This document shows positions 1-5,632 of a stretch of 8,893 nucleotides of DNA, piece after piece. The stretch spans positions 1-8,893 of the forward strand of contig JACCZO010000361.1 of NCBI GenBank assembly GCA_013695925.1, given 5' to 3'. The notes under the pieces are model-generated. The model was given only the letters and a program-made list of their open reading frames with translations. It was not told the DNA's origin and ran no database searches. Source of the stretch: Chthoniobacterales bacterium. Lineage in GTDB: Bacteria > Verrucomicrobiota > Verrucomicrobiia > Chthoniobacterales > UBA10450. A program made the translations under genes and the position numbers. Every line of letters begins with the position of its first letter. The first letter of the stretch is position 1.

Positions 1-240
1 GATCGAGTCAGCTCCGTCCACAACCGTCTCGGCCACCTGATCGGCCTCCCGCTCGTGTCGGTCGCCCGGCTGATTGATCGTGAGTTTGGTTTGAAGCGAT
101 AGCCGTTTGCCTTTGCACTCGCCGCACTCGCCAGTCGGCCCGGGAGTTCCACCGCAGGCGCATTTGCGCTGCAATTGCGGGCGCACTCGGGCCTGAGTTT
201 GTCCCGGAGTCGCCGGCGCGCGCTGCGCCTCGAAAATCAT
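1..240 (-). CDS. DUF4157-domain protein, N-terminal part only (candidate eCIS cargo or accessory)
   Basis: The frame starts at ATG 240-238 and is open to base 1, giving the first 80 residues; the C-terminus lies outside the window. Visible are a basic leader (about residues 18-26, PQLQRK), a cysteine cluster (KCACGG at 26-31, then CGEC at 39-42), and LTINQPGDRHEREADQVAE (about 53-71), which is the characteristic opening of DUF4157. In this family a metallopeptidase-like HExxH motif usually follows, but it would be downstream and cannot be checked here. DUF4157 proteins are frequent in eCIS loci and often carry variable C-terminal toxin or enzyme domains, so this may be a cargo protein; that is inference. 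The start overlaps the stop of the 81-aa gene as ATGA and has GGGGAGG six bases upstream, so the start is well supported. Two other small frames over this stretch show no family resemblance and are treated as shadows. Confidence 0.85.
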   Translation of the reverse strand, partial: MIFEAQRAPATPGQTQARVRPQLQRKCACGGTPGPTGECGECKGKRLSLQTKLTINQPGDRHEREADQVAETVVDGADSI

Positions 241-482
241 TTCCGACCTCCCCGGTAGGCAGCCTGTGCAATCTCGGCGCCGGTCGTCATCGGTTTCGTT
301 AGGGCAATTGCGCCGGCGTCGATTCGTTCCGGGCTGGCGAGCCATTCCGGCGGGACACCTTGAGCCGTGAGAAGCCCGCGCAATTCGTGCTCGAGCGTGT
401 CGCCGATCTGCCAGCGCGCTTCCGGCGCGAAGCCGTGCAGGACAAGCTCTTCGATATGAAGATCGATCTCGCGCGGATTCAT
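237..482 (-). CDS. Small conserved eCIS-associated protein, 81 aa, function unknown
   Basis: A short acidic protein beginning with IDLHIEELVLHGF (residues 6-18) and ending with GAEIAQAAYRGG (about 68-79). This pattern, an I-x-L-x-I-x-x-L-x-L-x-G-F start and an IA-x-A-x-Y-x-G end, is as I recall it from small unnamed proteins sitting next to the ATPase and DUF4157 genes in many eCIS loci. No catalytic residues, signal peptide or membrane segment are visible. The start overlaps the ATPase stop as ATGA and has GGGAGG (489-494) six bases upstream; the stop overlaps the DUF4157 start in the same way. Its invariable place between ATPase and cargo-like gene suggests an adaptor or chaperone-type role, but that is a guess. 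Lengths near 80-100 aa are usual for this group. Confidence 0.8.
   Translation of the reverse strand: MNPREIDLHIEELVLHGFAPEARWQIGDTLEHELRGLLTAQGVPPEWLASPERIDAGAIALTKPMTTGAEIAQAAYRGGRK
247..253 (-). promoter_or_regulatory. Ribosome binding site of the DUF4157 gene, embedded in the preceding gene
   Basis: GGGGAGG on the minus strand, six bases before ATG 240-238. It is simultaneously coding (the Arg-Gly-Gly near the end of the 81-aa protein), so re-initiation at the ATGA overlap has a strong site. It fixes the start of the DUF4157 frame. Confidence 0.7.
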
Positions 483-2401
483 CGCCAGCCTCCCAGTTCA
501 GCTTCGGTGAGCGGTTTCTCGAGTTTCTCGTATTCGAGGCGCGCGGCGCATAACAGATGCGGCATGCGCACCGACTCGTTGGCGTCGGCCGCGGCAAAGG
601 CGGCGTGGAGCGCGATGTTGCGGATGTTCCCGCCGGCAATGGAAAGACGGGAAAGCGCGTTCAGATCGAGTTCGTTAGTCGGCGTTTTCGCAGGGAAAAT
701 CCGCCGCCAGATCTCCGCGCGCTGGGTTTGATCCGGGAACGGAAATTGCACCACAAACCGCAGCCGGCGGAGGAAGGCCGGGTCGAGCGCTTCCTTCATG
801 TTCGTGGTCAGGATGGCGAGGCCGCGATAGGCCTCCATCCGCTGCAGGAGGTAACTGATCTCGACGTTGGCGTAACGATCGTGGCTGTCTTTAACTTCGG
901 TTCGCTTGCCGAAGAGCGCATCGGCTTCGTCGAAAAGCAGGACGGCGCCGCCTTCTTCCGCGGCGTCGAAGACACGGCGCAGATTTTTTTCGGTTTCGCC
1001 GATGTATTTGCTCACGACGGCGCTGAGATCGATCCGGAAAAGATCGAGCCGCAGTTCGTTCGCCAGGATCTCCGCCGCCATCGTCTTGCCCGTGCCGCTC
1101 GGCCCGGCAAAGAGCGCGCTCAAGCCGAGACCGCGGTTCGATTGCTCCGCGAAACCCCACTCGTCATAAACCCGGGTCCGCTGGCGCAGATGCTGCGCGA
1201 TCGTTTGCAGGGTCGCCATCTGCGACGCGGGCAGGACGATATCGGCCCAGGTGGAATTCGCGGCGATGCGCTGCGCCAGGTCCTGCAGCCGCGGCCGCGC
1301 TTGGAGCCGGCAGGCCTCCCAAAGATTCGCCTCCGAATCTTCGCCTAACAATCCCGCCGCAGTCGTCCGGATCGCGGTGGTGCTGAAATCGAATTGTGAA
1401 ATTAGGTGATCGAGCTGTCCGTTCCAGGTACGGGCGGTTTCCCCCATCGCCTGTTCCCAAGCGAGGCGCTGCTCCGCCCGCGTCGGCTTCGGCACCTCGA
1501 TCGTCATCAGCGGTCGCTCGAGATCGCGCCGCGGTTCGCGCGTGGAGATGAGCAACGGCGTGCCCGTGAGCTCGATCCAGCGCGCGATCGCCAGCTCACG
1601 TGCCGCGTCCCCACCTTCGGCGCGATCGCATTCGAGGAGGAGCGCCGCGTTTTGCAAAATCGCCTCGCGCTCCCAGAGCCGGTGGAGATTTTCCAGCTCG
1701 GCCAGGTTCGTCGGCAAAATCGAGACCGGCAGGCGAAAGAGCGCGATCGTTAGGCGACTCGCGAGCACGGCGGCGAGCGCGCGTTTGGCGGAGAGGTCGG
1801 CGCCACAAAGTTGCAGCGCGGGCAGCGCCCGCCGCGCGGTGCTCGCGGAGCGCCAGGCCTCGGTGACCTCTGCGAGTAGCGTTTCCTGCGATGCGGGAAT
1901 CTCCGCCGCTTCCCGCACCGGCTCGACCAGACTAACGAGTCGCTCGTCCAGCTGCGCGACCCCGGTGAGGAAAAAGAGGATGCGTTCGTCGATCTGCAGC
2001 CGGCTGGCCACGAGTGGCCCATTGCCGATCGTGTGGATTAATCGCCAATGGCGCAACGCCGCCCGTGAGGCGAGCGCGTCCCAATGGGCCTCGGGCAGGG
2101 CGGCCAGGGCGAGGCCAAAGGAAGGCCAGGGATTTCCCCCTGAGCCCGGAGACGCCGCACAACGCGCGGCAAAATCGCCGTCCAGTTCCATGCCGGCGCA
2201 GAGCAGGACGAAGCGCCGCTCGAAGCCCGAGAGCCGGAACCTGAGGCAAAGCGCGTCGAGCGCCGGGGAGGTCGTCTCCGGCGTCGCCCCTTCGGGCTCG
2301 TTAGGTTCGCTCCGCAGCAGGCGTTGCAAACCGGTCAGCTCGGACATCAGTCCGCGCTGATTCGCGGCGCTCCACTCATTCGTTTCCACCACGGCATTCA
2401 T
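479..2401 (-). CDS. AAA+ ATPase of the eCIS (Pvc15-like)
   Basis: A 640-aa protein with a C-terminal AAA+ module. Walker A is GPSGTGKT at 433-440, Walker B LLFDEADA at 488-495, sensor 1 ILTTN at 530-534, an Arg-rich finger region in DPAFLRRLRF at 540-549, and a sensor-2-like GGNIRNIAL at 590-598. All catalytic motifs are intact. The N-terminal half contains a second, degenerate ATPase-like segment (about 190-310): LCGADLSAKRALA stands where a P-loop would be and ALLLECD where a Walker B would be, so it probably does not hydrolyse ATP. Proteins of this type are near-universal in eCIS loci (Pvc15/Afp15 in Photorhabdus/Serratia systems), where they are thought to help assembly or cargo loading; the exact role is inferred. 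The ATG overlaps the DUF4255 stop as ATGA and lacks a Shine-Dalgarno site, so it relies on coupling. A later Met at residue 19 is a less likely alternative start. Confidence 0.95.
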   Translation of the reverse strand: MNAVVETNEWSAANQRGLMSELTGLQRLLRSEPNEPEGATPETTSPALDALCLRFRLSGFERRFVLLCAGMELDGDFAARCAASPGSGGNPWPSFGLALAALPEAHWDALASRAALRHWRLIHTIGNGPLVASRLQIDERILFFLTGVAQLDERLVSLVEPVREAAEIPASQETLLAEVTEAWRSASTARRALPALQLCGADLSAKRALAAVLASRLTIALFRLPVSILPTNLAELENLHRLWEREAILQNAALLLECDRAEGGDAARELAIARWIELTGTPLLISTREPRRDLERPLMTIEVPKPTRAEQRLAWEQAMGETARTWNGQLDHLISQFDFSTTAIRTTAAGLLGEDSEANLWEACRLQARPRLQDLAQRIAANSTWADIVLPASQMATLQTIAQHLRQRTRVYDEWGFAEQSNRGLGLSALFAGPSGTGKTMAAEILANELRLDLFRIDLSAVVSKYIGETEKNLRRVFDAAEEGGAVLLFDEADALFGKRTEVKDSHDRYANVEISYLLQRMEAYRGLAILTTNMKEALDPAFLRRLRFVVQFPFPDQTQRAEIWRRIFPAKTPTNELDLNALSRLSIAGGNIRNIALHAAFAAADANESVRMPHLLCAARLEYEKLEKPLTEAELGGWR

Positions 2402-3660
2402 GTGATCGCGATGGTCGGGCTGTTGAAGTTGCCGCCGGCGTCAACCGCGAGCGGACTCTGCGCGCCGTCGATCTGGACGCGGAGCAAAAGATCGGGCCCG
2501 GTTGGGAAATCGGCCGGAATCGGAAAATCGAGCGTCGCTGTCGCGTCCGGACCTGCCGCCGGCCGCGCCGGAATCGAAACCGTGCTGCTGCCGGCAAGAA
2601 GCGCCGCGCGCTGCGCGCGGCCGACCGGCGGATTAATCGTGAGGGTGAGCGTCGAGTTGCGCGCCGCCGCGATCGGCGTCGGCGTGGCGATTTCGGGCGA
2701 GAGCACAAACGCGGCGACGTTCGATTCCACGCCGGGGCGGGTTTCGTTAGGGAAATTATCCGGGTCGAAGACCACCCGATGCACCACCTGCACGGCGTGC
2801 AGGCCTGGTTGCAGAACAGCCGGGAGCGGGACGACGATCCGGGTCGCGCTGACCTCGCCGTCGTCAGGCATAACTTCTTCCTTGTCGATCAAAACCAGCG
2901 TCGTCTCGCCGCGCAGGCGCTGCCCGTCGATGACCAGGTTGTAGCCCGCGAGGATGGGCTGATCGGAGACGATCTCCGCGCCATCCGCAGACTGCGATTG
3001 AATGAGATCGATGACCGGTTGCTCGAACGGAACAACCAGAAGATTGCGCGCGCGCACGGGCAGAGTCGGCCGGACGGATTTCCTGCTCTCGATCAGGACG
3101 ACGGAGACTTTGTAAACCGCGGTCGGGCGATATTGCGACTGGAGGGCGGACCAGATTTTTGAGATTTCCTCGATCGACATGACCTGGGGCGCGATTTTGA
3201 TTTGCTCAATCTGGTCGGCCAGCTCCGAGATCGTTAGGCCGGCAAGGAGCGGCGGCTGCGGCGGCGAGAGAGTGACGGCGCGGATGGCGTCGCGGGTTAG
3301 GACCGGCATCTCGTGCATCACAAACATGGCCTGGCCGAGAAGGGCCTCGGCATGAAGCGGTCCGGCGCCGTAGGCGGTGAGGAGATAGCTGAGATCGAGC
3401 GCGAGCCAGGGATTGGAAATCCGCTCGCCATTGGCCGAACGCGACGGGAGCGCGAGGTTGCGCCAGCCCTGGTTTTCCGTGGCTTGAAAGAGGAAAAGAT
3501 TGATCCGGTCGGGCGAAGCCGCGCCGTTATCGATCCGATCCGGTGGCTCGGTCGAGACGGTGATATTGCCGCCGAGAACAGCGGCCAGATCGGTCACGCT
3601 GTTCTGGAGAAAATTTTGCAGCACCGCGGTGACAGTGGCGACGGCGAGGGGCGTGCTCAT
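2398..3660 (-). CDS. DUF4255 / Pvc16-type tail terminator protein with C-terminal beta domains
   Basis: A 420-aa protein. The N-terminal 1-200 matches the DUF4255 (Pvc16 N-terminal) family: an opening helical stretch, then NLFLFQATENQGWRN-like text around 54-68, the PWLALDLSYLLTAYG motif (84-98), HEMPVLTRDAI (116-126) and SQYRPTAVYKVSVVLIES (175-192). Pvc16/Afp16 caps the distal end of tube and sheath and sets particle length. Residues about 212-300 (PVIDLI to VQVVHRV) look like an IPT/TIG or Ig-like beta domain, and 315-420 like a further beta sandwich; these make it longer than the roughly 200-300-aa Pvc16 proteins and may decorate the cap. I identify these domains by eye only. The start is supported by AAGGAGG at 3666-3672, five bases upstream, and by the ATGA overlap with the preceding gene. 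Confidence 0.93.
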   Translation of the reverse strand: MSTPLAVATVTAVLQNFLQNSVTDLAAVLGGNITVSTEPPDRIDNGAASPDRINLFLFQATENQGWRNLALPSRSANGERISNPWLALDLSYLLTAYGAGPLHAEALLGQAMFVMHEMPVLTRDAIRAVTLSPPQPPLLAGLTISELADQIEQIKIAPQVMSIEEISKIWSALQSQYRPTAVYKVSVVLIESRKSVRPTLPVRARNLLVVPFEQPVIDLIQSQSADGAEIVSDQPILAGYNLVIDGQRLRGETTLVLIDKEEVMPDDGEVSATRIVVPLPAVLQPGLHAVQVVHRVVFDPDNFPNETRPGVESNVAAFVLSPEIATPTPIAAARNSTLTLTINPPVGRAQRAALLAGSSTVSIPARPAAGPDATATLDFPIPADFPTGPDLLLRVQIDGAQSPLAVDAGGNFNSPTIAIT

Positions 3661-4331
3661 CGCGCGCCCTCCTTCCGGGCTTTGAGATAGGCATCGAGGG
3701 TCAGCTTCGGTTCGGAACGGACCGGAGTTTTCCGGGGCGGCGCCGTGGGAGCGGGCATCGCGCGCACGTCGATGCGGCCGATGGTCACGCGCACGATCGG
3801 GCGTTCGTTGTTCGATTCGTTAGGCTGGATGTCGACGCGGCGGCTTGCGCGCTCAGCCCTGGGACGGCCGGGGTCAATTCCCCGGGCGACAGCGGCGCGG
3901 ATTGTAGCCGGGGGCGTCGACCCCGGCTGCGTGGTTGTTCCCTTAAGCGCCGATTGTTTTGGCCTCGCACCATTGGTCTTTGCCATGATGGCAACATTTT
4001 CCGGGCCGGCCCGCCTAACGATCGAGGTCAGTGGATGTGAAACGGGAATTTTCTGCGGAACGAGCAACTTCTCCGGCTCGGGGACGGCTCGTTCCTCGTG
4101 CCGGTTTTCATCTGCTCGCTGCGGTTCGATTTCTTGCCTAACGAATTTGTCAGCGGGCGGTTCGTTCCGTCGCGTAGTCTCGTTTTCCCGCGAAGCGACT
4201 GGCGCGGGCGCTTCAATTTCGTTTGTGACCTCCGCGACCGGCGCGGGTGCGAAACGCGGGGCGATGATCGGCTGCACTCGCGGTGCCTCGCCGCGAATGC
4301 GTTCGACCAGCCTCGCGAGAAAATGCGTCAT
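3657..4331 (-). CDS. Disordered eCIS-associated protein, 224 aa, with conserved ends
   Basis: The start chosen is ATG 4331-4329, which overlaps the upstream stop as ATGA; an in-frame ATG at 4514 would add 61 Pro/Arg-rich residues read antisense-like through the baseplate gene and is rejected. The N-terminus THFLARLVERIRGEAPRVQP (2-21) and IAPRFAP (23-29) and the C-terminus RPIVRVTIGRIDVRAMP (177-193) plus LTLDAYLKAR (210-219) resemble the conserved ends of small unnamed proteins found between baseplate and DUF4255 genes in eCIS loci. Residues about 30-175 are Pro, Glu, Arg and Ala rich, low in hydrophobics, and presumably disordered. A tether joining two structural components through its two short motifs is a reasonable guess, not shown. 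The linker includes a translated REP-like palindrome pair (residues about 135-155). No enzyme motif, signal peptide or membrane helix is visible. Confidence 0.8.
   Translation of the reverse strand: MTHFLARLVERIRGEAPRVQPIIAPRFAPAPVAEVTNEIEAPAPVASRENETTRRNEPPADKFVRQEIEPQRADENRHEERAVPEPEKLLVPQKIPVSHPLTSIVRRAGPENVAIMAKTNGARPKQSALKGTTTQPGSTPPATIRAAVARGIDPGRPRAERASRRVDIQPNESNNERPIVRVTIGRIDVRAMPAPTAPPRKTPVRSEPKLTLDAYLKARKEGAR
3868..3928. repeat. REP-like pair of GC-rich inverted repeats inside a coding linker
   Basis: Two adjacent perfect hairpins. The first is CCGGGG (3868-3873) and CCCCGG (3880-3885) with a six-base loop; the second is AGCCGGGG (3906-3913) and CCCCGGCT (3921-3928) with a seven-base loop. 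The 'GTAGCCGGGG...CCCCGGCT' layout resembles short interspersed REP-type palindromes I recall from Verrucomicrobia and related genomes. It is read in frame as residues about 135-155 of the 224-aa protein without breaking it. Other copies are not visible in this window, so repeat status rests on resemblance. Confidence 0.5.
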
Positions 4332-5053
4332 GCCGCCACCAGCTCCAGGTAGGTTTCCCGGCGCTGGGCCGGGAGGCTTAGAATCTCGTGCTCGGTCCAG
4401 CCGTAGGCGCGGGCGAGGGCATCGATCTCGCGCAAGAGCCGCTGGGCCTGGGCCGCGATCTCGGCCCAGAAAAAAGCTGAGATGTCGAAGAGGAGATCCC
4501 ATTCCTGGGCGCAAACGGGACAGCTGAGTTGGAGGGTGATTTCCGCCGCGGGATCGGCCTGGAGCATGGCCTGGCTGATTGCTTCCACCGTTTCGTTAGG
4601 CAAATTGGCTTGTCCGGCGCAGCGTTCGACCAACTCCCGGAGCGCGAGCGAGGAGTCCGGCGCGGCAACGGCCTCGGCCAGGTCGTGGCTGGTGGGAAGA
4701 CGAAAGCGGATGATGTCGCCGCTCGATTCGATTTCGTAATGCGGAAGCGTGTCGGGTGGACGTGACGGCGCACGTCCCTCCAGGGCCGCGATGTCGAGGG
4801 GGAACTCGACCCGCTCGGTGCAACCCGGGCACTCGGCAAAGCCTTCCGCGCCCGCCCCAAGGACCTGGCGGCGGAGCTGGAGGAGGCGGGCGTCGCGTTC
4901 GCCGATGCTCAGATCAGCCAGCTCGCCGCGGCTCGCCCCGGGCGAGGCGGCGAGCAGGATCGTTAGGGCACGATCGAGGGCATGCTGCGTCCGGCCCGCT
5001 TCCCAGAGAGCGAGAATTTTCGCGGCAGAGAGAGATTGCATCGGTTGTTCCAT
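4328..5053 (-). CDS. T4-baseplate-like protein with paired CPxC motifs (eCIS baseplate or hub component)
   Basis: A 241-aa protein. Residues 7-60 (SLSAAKILALWEAG, LTILLAASPG, LSIGERDARLLQLR) and the C-terminal LLREIDALARAYGWTEHEIL with RRETYLELV (about 206-239) match proteins commonly annotated as T4-type baseplate proteins in contractile tail-like loci. Two knuckles, CPGC at 75-78 and CPVC at 178-181, could together bind one zinc ion; four cysteines in this arrangement are typical of the group. It lies 39 bases after the tube gene and is followed by an ATGA overlap. No Shine-Dalgarno site precedes ATG 5053-5051 or the alternative Met at residue 5 (5041), so the start is uncertain by four residues. 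Residues 91-100 (LEGRAPSRPP) are encoded by a REP-like palindrome. The family call is from motif memory; the precise position in the baseplate is unknown. Confidence 0.82.
   Translation of the reverse strand: MEQPMQSLSAAKILALWEAGRTQHALDRALTILLAASPGASRGELADLSIGERDARLLQLRRQVLGAGAEGFAECPGCTERVEFPLDIAALEGRAPSRPPDTLPHYEIESSGDIIRFRLPTSHDLAEAVAAPDSSLALRELVERCAGQANLPNETVEAISQAMLQADPAAEITLQLSCPVCAQEWDLLFDISAFFWAEIAAQAQRLLREIDALARAYGWTEHEILSLPAQRRETYLELVAA
4758..4777. repeat. REP-like palindrome translated within the baseplate gene
   Basis: GGACGTG (4758-4764) and CACGTCC (4771-4777) form a perfect seven-base stem around the six-base loop ACGGCG. Translated on the minus strand it gives GRAPSRP inside residues 91-100, a peptide string I recall as a translated signature of interspersed repeats in Verrucomicrobia-type genomes. 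It falls in the stretch after the first CPxC motif, probably a flexible linker. Confidence 0.4.
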
Positions 5054-5092
5054 GACCGAAGGCGCAGACGAACGAGCGAATTCCTTCGCGCG

Positions 5093-5617
5093 CTAGGCCG
5101 GCTCAACAAAACTAGGTTCACTCGGTTCTTTGACGTCGTAATCGCGCTCCCAGCCTTCGTGCTCGAGCTTGATCGACTGGATCGCGACCGCATTGGCATT
5201 GGCATCGAGATCGGAGAGGGCCTGGAATTCCGAGACCCAGGAGCGATACACCTTGTAGCTGATGGCGAGCTGCCCGGCCTCGTTATAGACGTCGATGATG
5301 ATGTCCTTGCGAAAATCCTTCAGCGAAACTTCCGCGCCGAGCCCGGAACCGAAGTTCCAGATCTTGTTCGCCCACTTCTCAAACTCGGTATCATGCGTGA
5401 CCCCGCGCTCGAGGCTGATGGCCTCGTATTCGGTCCGGCCCGGTGATTTCCGGGTGCTGCTCGGATCGCCGCCTTCGCGGTGTTTCACGACCTCGGTGGT
5501 GCGCTTGAGGGCGCCGACTTTGCTGACGCCGGCGACGTAGCGCCCGTCCCATTTCACCCGGAACTTGAAGTTCTTATACGGGTCGAACCGCGATGCATTG
5601 ACGCTGAATTGGGCCAT
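5093..5617 (-). CDS. Inner tube protein, T4 gp19-like (Pvc1/Afp1 type)
   Basis: A 174-aa protein, close to the roughly 150-180 aa usual for T4-gp19-type tail tubes. It shows the standard order: DPYKNFKFRVKWDGRYVAG (12-30, first strands), VSKVGALKRTTEVVKHREGG (31-50), a short linker with the KSPGRTEYEAISLERGVT segment (about 57-75) of the ring-stacking loop, EFEKWANKIWNF (78-89), KDFRKDIIIDVYNEAG (99-114) and WVSEFQALSDLDANANAVAIQSIKLEHEGWER (about 127-158), the conserved C-terminal strand pair. Hexameric rings of this protein form the rigid tube that is driven out when the sheath contracts and that may hold cargo. It follows the sheath by 15 bases and has an excellent ribosome site. Only one tube gene is seen here, whereas many eCIS encode a second, baseplate-proximal tube; that one may lie further left. 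Confidence 0.96.
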   Translation of the reverse strand: MAQFSVNASRFDPYKNFKFRVKWDGRYVAGVSKVGALKRTTEVVKHREGGDPSSTRKSPGRTEYEAISLERGVTHDTEFEKWANKIWNFGSGLGAEVSLKDFRKDIIIDVYNEAGQLAISYKVYRSWVSEFQALSDLDANANAVAIQSIKLEHEGWERDYDVKEPSEPSFVEPA

Positions 5618-5623
5618 ATAAAT

Positions 5624-5630
5624 CTCCTTT
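5624..5630 (-). promoter_or_regulatory. Strong ribosome binding site of the tube gene
   Basis: AAAGGAG on the minus strand, six bases before ATG 5617-5615, in the 15-base gap after the sheath stop (TAA at 5635-5633). One of the best Shine-Dalgarno matches in the window, fitting a protein needed in many copies. Confidence 0.75.
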
Positions 5631-5632
5631 GG

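Noticed and set aside
1649..1658. TTTTGCAAAA palindrome within the ATPase gene
   Set aside because: A single short palindrome in coding sequence with no second copy in a regulatory position.
557..2360. Long plus-strand open frames (263 aa at 557-1348 and 272 aa at 1542-2360) opposite the ATPase gene
   Set aside because: They are Arg/Ala/Ser-rich antisense readings of a clear AAA+ ATPase; GC-rich codon structure keeps the opposite strand open. No family pattern seen.
2604..2620. Perfect CCGCGCG/CGCGCGG hairpin in the DUF4255 gene
   Set aside because: Explained by consecutive Arg/Ala codons (GRAQRAA) in a GC-rich gene; no repeat-like surroundings.
4332..4514. In-frame 61-residue upstream extension of the 224-aa protein (start at 4514)
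   Set aside because: It overlaps the conserved C-terminus of the baseplate protein, reads as Pro/Arg noise, and the ATG at 4331 has the same ATGA overlap as every neighbouring junction.
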